Source: Cylicocyclus nassatus (lineage: Eukaryota; Nematoda; Chromadorea; Rhabditida; Strongylidae). From it: a stretch of 64,000 nucleotides of DNA. Under the pieces are notes generated by a model. That model saw nothing but the letters and a program-made list of their open reading frames with translations, was not told the DNA's origin and did not search any database. A program made the translations under genes and the position numbers. The stretch is taken from NCBI GenBank assembly GCA_958299035.1, contig CATQJL010000223.1, forward strand, positions 54,232,302 to 54,296,301, in the 5' to 3' direction. Position 1 is the first letter of the stretch. Each line of letters begins with the position of its first letter. Shown piece after piece: positions 1 through 11,500 of the stretch.

Positions 1-38
1 TCTCCCTAAAAAAGAGAATTAAAAGCTGCATCGAAAGC

Positions 39-368
39 ATGTTGAAACTCATTCAGGTCTTTATTGTGTGTGGTTTTATAGTAGTTAACGGACAAAACTT
101 TCGGGACAACCTAATATATGCATCTTCCACCCTCACTAAACAAATCCAAAAAAATCTCTGCCACTTTTTTCGACTATTCTCAGACGAATGGACTTTTCGT
201 CAACAACTCCACTATCCGAACAATCGAGTTTGCTTTTTTCGAATATTTATACCCGAATTTTCTGAATGGCACATTACGATTATTCGGGAATATCAATATA
301 AACATTTTGAGATGTATATCACGGAGTACAATGTAGGAAACTTACACTTGAATGCATTGCCCCTTTGA
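39..368 (+). CDS. Possible small secreted protein (weak)
   Basis: A 109-codon ORF starting at an ATG. Its first 19 residues look like a signal peptide: Met-Leu-Lys, a hydrophobic core, then a small-residue end VNG before Gln. The rest has no motif I recognise. A second frame (118-336) is open across the same bases and also looks protein-like, so the true reading may be spliced or be in that frame, or this may be a decayed gene. No clear splice partner was found up to 1150. It could be the end of a gene that begins outside the window. Confidence 0.25.
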   Translation: MLKLIQVFIVCGFIVVNGQNFRDNLIYASSTLTKQIQKNLCHFFRLFSDEWTFRQQLHYPNNRVCFFRIFIPEFSEWHITIIREYQYKHFEMYITEYNVGNLHLNALPL

Positions 369-599
369 CAAAGTTAACGTATGACTGAAAGAAATCTCAT
401 ATTAGACGGCGAGCTTCCAGATATAATCTGTTCAAGTTTACGCGCATTAGCCTTCATTGCGCACATAAAGATTAGTGTTGATTCAAAACTGGAATTTCTC
501 ACTGTTTCTCGAAAGGCCATTGTTTTCACCACAAATGTCTGCGCATATATTCTGTCCACATAGGTTTGCTAATTGAAATTCGTCCAGTGACATGATGTA

Positions 600-1150
600 A
601 TTCTTTTCCTATTAGCCACAATGTTCCCGTTTCGAAACAACTCTAGAAACTTTTGCAAGTAATGTGCAGTCCTTTTTCAATTTCAAAAAAAAATTGCTGA
701 GAGCAACCAAACATTATGGGAACTACAGACATCAGAATCACCGTTTGACATAACTGTCTGTACTCGCCTCCTTATTGGATGTAAGATATGCCACGTTTTC
801 CTCATCAATATTGTTCAGACTGAATAGCGTCATCAGCCTGAATCACTGAGTGCTTCATTTATCAAGCAACCCTTTTGCTGCCACACTTCCCACTTCTTGT
901 CCATTTGCGCAAATTTCCCCGCCTTCACATGATTTCCTTCACTCCAAATGCATAGAGCGCTTACACGGTACTCATCTGTAATATAGTTTTGTATTAAAGT
1001 GTGAGAATTAGACGCTAGAAATATAAGTTATTAACTGAGGTTTTCGTATGTGGGCTATGACCGCCTCCTAGCGTTGAAATCTGCAGAAAATAATTCATGA
1101 GCCTCTCTTTCATCTCGTAGTATATGCACAATCATCAATATGGTAAGGAA
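600..1150. other. AT-rich stretch, nothing recognised
   Basis: No ORF of useful length, no repeat seen elsewhere in the window and no clear splice signals. Confidence 0.4.
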
Positions 1151-1156
1151 TTATTA

Positions 1157-2022
1157 GGGTGATCCAAAAGTAATGGGGCACCTAGAGAATAAATGCAGTT
1201 TTTTCAAATAGAAAAGCTAATTGGAAGTCCAAGTTTTGGCAGATGTTAGTACATGACAAAACCTTCTGATCGAGATCTATGGTTGGGCACTGTCACATGG
1301 CGTTATTTTTATAAGCGCTCAAAATGAAAGCTCATCACTTCAAGCAATTTTGAACTTTGATCAGCAGCGCCGCAGTAGAACAAGTGAGCCTACCAAAGAT
1401 ATATGCGCAGCAATGGGTGAAGGGACTGTCACCAAATCCACAATAGCTCGGTGGTCCCAAGGCTTTAGAATAGAAGATATAGCATTTGGTATCAGGAGAC
1501 ATTGTGCTTATTCTTTCATCAAGGTAATCAAATAAGCTCAACTTTAACAGTTGCTTTCTGATAGTGCTTTTTACGCTCTATCCATACATATGCGATTTAC
1601 TTCGACTTTTCTCGTTTTCAAAAAATTGTGGGCCAAAACATGATTTTTAGTCTATAAATCTGCCCCAAACACCGCCTTTTCCGAATAAAGTGCCTTTTTT
1701 GTATGAAATGATGGGCAATTTTTGAATATTCAAGCAACCATTGAAAAGAGCTTGGAAAGCTCTTTCGAATGATATGCCACATGTCGAGGGTCCTTCAGGT
1801 GCAGCAGCACAAATTCGGATGGCGTTCAAAAAAGTCTGTCTGACTTTTTTAAAGCGGCGCTTGAAGGAATGTCGGTGAGGTGCTGCAAGGTGCTGTCAGG
1901 ATAACCTGCGAAGGTCACTTTATACAAAAGCGTTCAAATTGCTGGTTGTTCATAGCTAATCAGAAAGAGATCTCGAAGAATTTTCAAAGAAATCAAGGTG
2001 CCCCATTACTTTCGGATCACTC
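1157..2022 (+). mobile_element. Degenerate mariner element with TA target duplication
   Basis: The ends are near-perfect 27-bp inverted repeats. The left end (1157-1183) begins gggtgatccaaaagtaatgg; the right end (1996-2022) is its reverse complement with two mismatches. Both sides carry TA (1155-1156 and 2023-2024), the target duplication of Tc1/mariner elements. The interior from about 1345 to 1535 encodes the remains of a mariner DNA-binding N-terminus, including the helix-turn-helix stretch EGTVTKSTIARWSQGF. The DDD catalytic part is missing and the element is only 866 bp, so it cannot encode its own transposase. A related fragment lies at 42391-42512. Confidence 0.85.
1350..1535 (+). pseudogene. 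Mariner transposase N-terminal fragment
   Basis: About 60 codons match the mariner-type helix-turn-helix region (FDQQRRSRTSEPTKDICAAM, then EGTVTKSTIARW). In the family this domain binds the terminal repeats. The frame ends at 1535 and no catalytic domain follows inside the element, so this is a relic. Confidence 0.7.
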
Positions 2023-2561
2023 TAATAAAATGAGTCTTGCAAGCAGCGATCGTCATCCAGAGGGAAAAAATCCAGCATTCATATGCACAAGGGAACTTTT
2101 TGGGGCAGTTCAGATCGCTATACCATCCAGAAACATGAAGAAAATTTTGTCGTAGTATGTAACACTTTTACTTTTATATCAAAAGTTGTCGTTTTTAGAG
2201 TTTTTATTTCCTCACACCAATTTCTCTTCATAGAAATATTTTTTCTCTCAAAAAGGTCATCAACTGATCCTTTGTGGATAACTCTTTGCAACGATACCAG
2301 CATCTCATAGAGATATTTTATTGCGATGCCTTCACAGACTGTCACGATCGATCGTTTCAAGCCACCTTATCCCGTTAAAATCGAAAGAAAATATGTAACT
2401 CTAATTGAGAGAATTGATAGGTTCTTGTCACCATATCCTGAAGCTTTTTTATAAATTCAAACTACAAAATTCCGAAGCACATCAGGCTGCCTTCTCCTCG
2501 ACAATCGATAACTTATTCTTTATGGTTTTTTACTCTAAATTTTTGATTTCATTTTGCTCAG

Positions 2562-2567
2562 ATTTTC
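2562..2567 (+). promoter_or_regulatory. Likely SL trans-splice acceptor and 6-nt leader of the TauE gene
   Basis: The sequence tttcattttgctcag ends at 2561, only six bases before the ATG at 2568. A pyrimidine-rich acceptor immediately upstream of a start codon with no upstream exon is typical of nematode spliced-leader addition. Inference only; no transcript data. Confidence 0.5.
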
Positions 2568-5500
2568 ATGGCTGTGGTAGCAGATGTTCAGAATCATGGT
2601 AAATCAATCTTTTTCCAGTCGTTTGAGCTCTTCATACTTCTAATTTAGAATCGCCAGCCCCAAAGAAGAAATCCTTTTTTCGAAAATATTTTCTGGAAGG
2701 TGAGTTATAATAGATCTTGCTCTGCTATAACTAATCATTAGGTTTTCATTTTTTCTATAGTGTGGTGAATAAAGCATTATTATCGCGCTCGCAAATTTAC
2801 ATTAAAGCTACATTGAACGTGCTGCCTAATTTGAAAAAAGCACAATGGGTTTTCGAGAACGATTTTTTCGGATTCTTAAATAGCTTTTGCGGTATCCTCT
2901 GTTGTAAGAATTCTGACTCCAGTTCAGACGCAGTCTTTTCTCTTCTTAATACCTATAATTTTGTGAAAAAAAGACATTTTAAAAAGAAAAAAAACGTAGA
3001 AATTCTTCCTCCATCAGTGGTGCTAGTGTGCGTGTTCAAGAAATATTTTTAACGTATTTTTCATTCAAAAATGAGAACAATTTTCTACTTCCGACTTTTC
3101 TAGGACAACACCTTGATACGTCAGCAGTGCAATATGTTCCCGAAGATGCTGATTTCATCGAACGATTTGTGATCGTTTATCGGAAATATATTGCCTTTCT
3201 CGTGCCGATGATCGTCATGCAGGTGAACACAAAACAGTTCCGCAAACTAGCCAAATACAAGGCAATTACATTGATTTGCAAACGTGAATCTATGCTCTCA
3301 AATCGATGTGTTGTCTCATCATACTCACGAAACTGATTGTCTGGGGTACCAGAGACTTGAGTTCAAGTGCCATATGTGCAAAATCCTTGTTTTAAAAGGA
3401 TGAACCTTCAACTTAGAGCGACTTTTGAACAAGCGAATACCCGAAAAACCCAAAAACAAGAACTTCTTTAGTGCATCCCCCAGAATTGTTTCCATATGAA
3501 CCATCAATGTGGCTGTCTTTCTATCATTTTAACATGTCAGCCTCGAATAAGCGCCTCAGATTCGCTGGAGTTAACGTGTTAAACGATCGAAAGGCAGCCA
3601 CGTTAATGGTTGGGAACACTTCTGAGGAAGGCGGTCGAATGGCGCGTATTGATCGATTGTCACTAATCAGAAAGACCAGGAAAAAAGGTCGAAATTGGTT
3701 TAGTACTTCTGGGATTTAACTAGTAATCCTCTGTTACCATTTCTGATATGATGACAAAATTTTAAGAGTTTGGAAACCTCGCTTTTGTAGAGTAGAAAGC
3801 CCTTCTGGCAAGACGACTGCCCAAACGCGCGGCTTTCGACATACACCTCAATTCTGGGGATGCACGATCACTTCCTCACACTTATCGCGCATCCCTTAGA
3901 ATTGTTCCCATAGGTATACGCGGCTGCTTTTCGATTGTTCCAACATGTTAAGGAATAAGCGCGTTACTTAGTTTGCTGGAGTTAACGTGTTGAAAAGACT
4001 GAGACGCACATAAATATAGGCGTTTCCCATGCGTATAGCGGGCGTGACCGTGCAGATATTTGAACACGTTGAAAAACTTGTTGAACCTCCACTCTAAAGC
4101 ATTACTTTTTGTACTCTCTAGCTGCCAAAAACTGCCACGCGTATACGTTGGAAAACGTCTGTGGGGAAAGGACGATACCATGAACGCAAACATTAATGGC
4201 ACTTATGTGAAGAATTTTGAGGGATGCACCATACATATGCAGCAACTCTGTAGCAAATTTAGTAGAACTCTACTATGAGTATTCAATCGCGAGCCCTAGT
4301 CTTATCATAGAAAATAGTGGTAGTAGTATTATAATCAAATATACAGGCGCAAAGAAAAATGCTTTGAAGTGATGCTGAGGAATCCGCTAGATGGCACTAA
4401 ACTCACCAACTTTCGCACAACAAGTCTGTCACGAGCTAGTCATGTTTGATATGATGCTGCAAGGTGGGGTAACGCAGGTGTTATTTTGATGCACATATCT
4501 GAATTCACTGCGTACTGGTCCATCAGAATCTTCACAAAACCTAGCAACCCAAAGCTGAAAAAAGACCTTGAGTTTTGAGTTCTCAATCTGTTGAGACACT
4601 GAGAAAATGAGTCTTGTTGGTTTGATCTTAGCTCTTAAGCCTGAAAGAAAGAATGACAAAAATTTCTGAAAGTTAAGAATTAACTATGAAATTTAGACAC
4701 TTTGGTGGCTGACTGCTGTACGATATGATTGGTTATCACTGTACAAGACAAGATGGCAGATGCCTCTTATCATGATACTCGGGGCACTTGTAGCAGGTAT
4801 GTGTGTTCACGTTTGTTGCAATTAATCCCTGATCGTGAATTTTGAAGAAAGAGCTGCATTTGATTAGTTGAAAAACATTCCACTGAAGCATTGTAAGAGG
4901 ATGGAAGAAAAGGCTTTGTTTTTTTTTTGAGTTTTTAGTTTGCATCTGCCGTCTTGATGCAGGTGCAAGTGGCTTTTTGGGAACCACCAAAAAGTTTCTA
5001 AGACTAAAAATATTTTCAACACTGAATAATCAACTCAAAATGACGGGAAATATGAACATCTAGCCGAGTTTGTATGCGGGTTAGCTAGTGATAGAGTTTA
5101 CTGTCAACATGGTTTGGTGTTTCTACATTGCCACCAACATTTGCGCGTAGGGAAATGCCTATTGGACGCAAAATCTACACCTGCACTCAGTACACATTCT
5201 TCTATGTAGATATTGATGGCAGTGACAGAAATACTGTATTAACCGACAGATCCGACAAATACACTGCTATCTTGCACCCAAAACGTTCAATTTCAGGCAT
5301 GACGTCCGAAGGAGGTGGAGCTGTAGCATTTCCATCTATGACTCTTGGACTACATATAGATCCTGTCACCGCAAGAGATTTTTCACTTCTTATGCAGTCA
5401 GTAGGTGCGAAAATTTGACGCTGCATTGAAAAAGACAACACACGAAGAGTTTCAGAAACCTCCTTACCACAGAATATTGAAAAAATAATGTATGTTTGAA

Positions 5501-8500
5501 CGTTAATATCTCTTTTGCATGAACATTTCGCCGATTTTACTATTAGGCTGGAAACTAAGTTTTGCAACTACTTTCATAACTTTACTCTCTTTGAGTGTGG
5601 CGCATTCAAATTTTGGCAATATATAGAGCGCAATGTGTGCTACGACTCCGCACAACTGTTTGGATTTTGAACACGAATTAGAAAAATTTCAGGCAGTTTT
5701 TGAAAATTAGTGAATTTTGAGGATTTTCGGGATCGAGTCAAAATGAAGCCGTTAGCAGCCTATATTGTGCGCGATAATCTGGAGTTGTGTATGAATTATT
5801 GCTAGAGGTTGTGTTATTCAGATAAGCAAGAAAAAAAATTTACTGACATGTCGAGATTTGGCGCAATCACAAAGTTGAGCGAGTTCGCTATAGGCAAAGG
5901 TGTTGAGGACAGCCGTCAGTGACCAAGGCGTCAGAAGCTCAAAAGTCGCCGAGACTACACATAGCAAGGTTATTTGACCTGCGAAACACGAATATCATAA
6001 TCTTTTCTCAAAATAACGCCTCTTCCCGTGTTTAGGTTGAGACCCTGCATCGTAACCTACAGTAATCTTACAAAAAAGCCCTTATCACGCAACTTCAGTA
6101 TCGTTTTCGTGATCAGCACGTTGGATAACCCCACCATGTCAGGTTCCAGCCAAGTCTGTCAATTTTTTAGATTTCCCCTTTATACTATAACCCTACCGTA
6201 ACCCTCACTAAGAAGTCAGAATTTGGCAGGAAAGTAACTGCTTTTGTAGCTTATGTCGAGATAATATAATTACAAAATTTGAGTGCGCCATGTTAAAAAA
6301 AGAAGAAAGTTATTGATTGAGCTGCAAAGCTTAGTTTCCAACCCAATATTTGTAGAGCTGGCTTCAACTTAGTTTCTAATTGTAATTGCAAACAGAAGTC
6401 AATTTCTTTTCATAGCTGTATAGTTTGCGGTAAGAACTTCTGAAAGTTTATTTTGAGCAAATTATTTTGAGCAAACGAATGCTCTGAAATTATCGAAAAG
6501 AGCTGAAAGCTTTATTAACGATTGCGTTATGTAGGGTCGCTTATTTCGACATGAGTGTAGCACTCCACCATAATCCCTAGTTCATAAATACTTTACTTAT
6601 ATGGTAAAAGCTTCCCGATGTTTTGTCAAAAATGCTGCTATACCATTCAAATTGCTCGCGAAATCCGTACATAGTAACTTTTTGGAATCAGCTGATAAAG
6701 TTACTGATCTTTTTTTTCCAAAATCTGATTTGCAGGATCACAATGCACCACTGACGGTCGCAAGATTTCCGTTCGGGTCTAAATTAAGGTGCGTGGTGTT
6801 AGGCACGCGCTCCGAAAACTGTGCTTCTCAAATTTTTGCAGGCCCATAACCCCAAAAATTTGGAAAAAGGGGGTGTGTTGCAGCCACGCACTCAAAAATT
6901 TCGTACAAGGTTAGCTTGTATGTTTAAATAATTTCAAGCTTTGATTTGATCATTTACGAGCATAAACAAATCACTTGCACATTTTTATAACTCATATATG
7001 TAACTTTCAAAATTCGACACCATTCTTGGGTAGGGAGGGAGGAAACTTTCACGCGCTCTGTTGTCAACACAGACCTTGTGCAAATTTGTGAAAAGCTGAT
7101 TGCGCAATCGACCAAAAAGGGACTTTTGAACCTTTTCGAAGCAAAATTGGCTCTTACCGAACTTCAGAAGTTCTTACCGTTACCCTACACGAATGAGAAA
7201 TACATAATCGCTGTCGTGTTTTATCGCATATAACTTGACCAGCTCTGGGAAATACATCTGAAATGACGGATTACTCTGAGCTACATGCATGCTTTTGGGT
7301 ACCTTGGAGACATTTTGATCATTCGGTTGAACTGAATATGCTGTAGAAATTTTTTTTCTGATGTCCTGGAACGTCTATGAAGAACATTTGCTCACTTTTC
7401 TAGGAATGATGTGTGCACTAACCGTTGTTCTGATTATGAGAGTGCAAATCGAGCAAAGGGCAGTTCTTTTCGGAACGCTTGGTTCTGTGCCTGGTATAAT
7501 CTTCGGCTTCAAATTCGTGAGTCTTTGTGTTCAACTCAACTTAGTATATTTCTGGGTATGTACAAATTTTAAGCAACGGAATTCAAACTTCTCTATGCTT
7601 TCAGTTTGACCCACTTCTCGACGCTAGTCAAAAGAAAATGCTATTCGTCTCAATTTGGGCATCCTTCGCAATAGCCTTATTTATTTTGAATTCGCACAAG
7701 AAGAGAAAAACTTATCCAAAAATTCCCGATTTCAAGCCTTGGAAGGCGGTGGTATTGGCTGCTACAGGATTTGTAGGAGGTAAGTTAACATTTTTGGTTG
7801 ATATTTTTCAAATTGACGATTCGAGTGTATCTGTTGGCTCAGTGGGTTTCTTTTGTGAACACACACCTATCGCACCACCACCTCAAACTTGAGTAATTAA
7901 GCCCATTCCAGACAGTTATGAAAAAACATCACAAACAACAAAAATAAACAAACACTGACCAAGATTTTATTGTGCTACACTAAAAATCTCAAAGTGCTAC
8001 AAAAATGTGAGTGAAACTGCGCTTACGTTTTTCGTAAATTTTTGGATGATGCATAGTGCATTTGCATGAAACATAGAAAATGAGCATTGTAAAAAAATAT
8101 TGGGCTCGGATTGGGCATCATACTTCTTGAGAAGCAGGTTTGAAGCGTAAAAGGTAAATGTTCTTAAAGTGGTAAGCTTAAGGGCTAATTGAGCGTCCTT
8201 TTGTTTGAGCACATTATTTGCAAGGGAAAAAAGATAAAGTAGCGCTAATTGTGACGGTGACAGACTTTTTGAGGAAGATGAACGGAAGCGCATCTACGAC
8301 TTCGGGCTTCTATCTGATAGCGGATCATCTTGTTGTTGGAGCTTTGACGCTTGTCACATTCTGCAAAAATATTATATTAAGATAAGGCTACCCCAGTGTA
8401 TTTTGCAGGTCGCGCTGCGAAGCCGCAATAATTTATTTTTTTAATTTTTAATTATTTTCCCATAGATACCATTGACTAATAGCAGTGCCAAACAGTTCAA

Positions 8501-11500
8501 GGGTCTTGCATTACTTTGCTCTGCGCGAAACCTTCTCACTAAAAATTATTATCGCTTTTTACCACTGTTTTGACATTAGAATGTAGAATGGGTGTAGCGG
8601 AGCGGCCCACGAATCAGTAAGACTGTTTCATACTGATCAGAAAGTTCGGAACCGTTTCAGCCCAATTCTCGCACTGTGCTGGAACTGTTACAGAGTTCTG
8701 CTGCATGCGCTGCAGTCGTTCGCATGCGATATTCAGCGGCGCGGCATAGAATTTTTGACTTTCTTGAATGATTTGATTGTACAGGGTTGGGGGAAAGTCT
8801 TTGAACAATTTTTGATGTCCTTGTATGTTCGGCTTTTCCACAAATTTTTGTATGCTAATTATATGCGTTTGCTTTTTATACTCTTGAGTACGAGTCCTCA
8901 AAAAACTGAACTATTAGCTTCTTTCCTATCGGAGATATGCCTTCTGGAATGGAGCGAGCATTGGTAGGGAAGATGCACGAGGAGAGGATGGCTGACCAAC
9001 AAATTGCGCGGGCTCTCCAAATTTTACAGATCAGGGTCTTTTCACCTTGCGTCGTTTCCAACGTGTGAGCAGCACCCAGGACTGTTGTATGAGTGGTAAA
9101 TTGGCTCCGGCAGACAGTAGCGAAATTCTGAAAATCGTTCGCCAACGCCTTCTTCGCAATATCCTCGGCGAAGCTTGATTGAGCTGGCTTCAGAGCTATC
9201 CATCTCTGGCAGGATAGTCTCTGACACCGTAAAAGAGAGCCCTGCGATAAGGCTTTTCAGGATGCTAAAATTCCGTGCTTTTTGGGAGGACACGAAGCTG
9301 AACCGACTGCGCAGATGCCATCGAATGCTTGAACGTCTTTCCAAGGCACGCCACAATAGGCACTCTTTTCTGACTATAAAATTTTTACCGTAAAACAAGT
9401 TTTCAATCTACAAAACACCTGAATCCTAATTGCTCTGAGTAGCCATCAGCAGGAGTTGACTCGCCAATGGAGAGCCTCATCCGGCTTTTTCGATGGTTTA
9501 GGTGGCGATCACTTTCGGCGGCAAGACGCCACTGATCTTAGCGCCTCAGGGTCAAGGTGGACGCTGTTACGTAGTTAGATAGCATTCTGGAGAAGCAACT
9601 GATGTCCTAGAATACCCATTTTGCAGGGAAAGATTGGTGCTTCCAGCAGGTACCGCACCTGCGCACGCAGTGAAGATTGTTTAAACTTGGCTCGAAAGCA
9701 ACTTTAAGGTCTTCACTACTCTTGCGGAATGGCCTTCGTTTTCGCCCAATCTGAATCCTCTCGACTATAGCGTTTGGTCTGTTCCTTAGGCCAAAGCCTG
9801 CGCTCACTCACACAAGACAGTGGAGTTTCTGCGACCTGCTCTTCAGAAGGCGTTGGAAGAAATTGACGTGGAGCACCTCCGTGAAACCATGGACAGCGTT
9901 CCCAAGCATTTCCGAGCTTGTACTCGCGTCAGAGGAAGAATCTTTGAATTGTAAAGCCAGTTTTGTATAGCAGACAGTTAAATAAACATTACCTATTGAT
10001 TTCATGTAATCATATTGCCTAGCTTCATCATTATGTTAAAAATACCATGTTCAAAGACTTTCCCCCAACCCTGTATATTTCACCTAATTTTGTCTCGTTC
10101 TTGCAGCTTTATTCTTCATGTAATGAAGAGAACAACTCAAAGAGAGATATGAGAATAGAGCTTTTCCATGTTTTGCCGTGCACAAAAAATGTATTTTCCT
10201 ACGCGAGTCCCTTCTTCTTCCCGAATTTTCCTAAAACATTCTAGTTGTATTTCAAATGTCCTGTGTCCGCGGTAGCACGACTTCTCTTCAGAAAAAAACT
10301 GATACTATCATCGTGATTTCGCAGATCGGGAATTTTTCTTCGTGTTTTGACGAAATTCGGTTTTTACAGCCCCATTTCTTTTCAACTCATACTGCCTCGT
10401 ACGTTCTTGACCATCCGCTTTCGACGGAAGAACTTCGAATTTGGAAGCACACGGATGGAAGCGGCAGAGTTTGTGACACTTTCAGCTTGATGTTCAAAGC
10501 GAAATAGCGCTCATTCTTATACCCTTCTCCCAGCTTGCACTTTTTTCATAACGAGAGCAAGCGAGGTACAAGAATGAGGCAAAAACGAGCAAAATGTATC
10601 GCGAAAATAGTTGAAGGGAATCAAAAATTGCTACTTTGAGCCTCTCGAAACTGCATGCGGTCGGCTGCAGCGCATGTAGCATAGTTCCGAAACAGTTCCA
10701 CACAGTGCGAGGATTGTGCTAGAACTGTTCTAAAACTTGCGAATCAGTATGACCCAGCCTAAATGGTGGTGCGCGTTACACTTTCAATCTATATTATAAT
10801 TCGTGATATCCCACTGAGTTCGCAGTGAACCATAATACCTTCCAAAAGTCGTTTCGCAAATGTGGAAAGCACATTCAAAATTGGAGTTTTTACGTCGCTT
10901 CCGAAAGTAATGTACATCTCTTAACATTCAGCCAATGGACCTATCCTCCTTTCGTAAGCATATCCAAAGGATCTAAAAATAAGAGGAACCACTGCACTGC
11001 TTTAAAGTCAGCCTTTTAGAAGAAAGGTGACTGGGATTTCCAAAGCTGCTCTGTACTTTTTTTAGTGCCACTCTTCGAACTTTTGTATACTTCACACTTC
11101 TTGTCAGCGCAGCGATCATAATGGCGTTCAAATGTGAGAAATGTGAAGACTGAAAACAGTTCAATTTTTATCTCTGGACAATTAGCAACGAGCAATCATT
11201 TCAAACCACTATCTATATACCTTCATCCTATAAAGGATAAAGGATAAAAGACCCACTAAACAACTTACTTTTAACACAATATGCTCTATACAAGCTTCGG
11301 CTTTAGCAGGTTTGTTTTGGAATATAAGCTGTACAACCTTTATAATGAGGCCGGGCAAAGTTTAATAGGGATCACTTTGACCAAAACTGATTCTAATAGT
11401 CTCAGAGGGCATGATTTTGTCTCCAGTTAAGCAAGAATCTATTATATTTTCTTAATCACCCTAAACATTGTTGATTAGTCCTTCTAGTGAGGTTTGAAGG

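Larger units (their letters stand above)
8620..10759 (+). mobile_element. TIR element (AGGCTGG..CATACTGAT family) interrupted by a mariner
   Basis: The left end (taagactgtttcatactgatca) and right end (gaatcagtatgacccagccta) are inverted copies. Inner paired blocks include tctcgcactgtgctggaactgtt, ctgcatgcgctgcag and their complements at 10650-10740. Both ends abut TA. The interior carries a complete mariner-type insertion at 8782-10073, so the original element was under 900 bp. A related element with longer terminal repeats is at 38860-39600, and a minimal one at about 43206-43318. Confidence 0.7.

Noticed and set aside
2118..2360. 80-codon minus-strand ORF beside the mariner
   Set aside because: No splice context, no motif, no G+C rise; likely chance.
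2762..3052. 96-codon ORF between TauE exons 2 and 3
   Set aside because: Exon 2 (ends 2699, phase 1) joins in phase directly to 3104; including this ORF breaks the frame. It is rich in Lys and Phe from AT-rich DNA.
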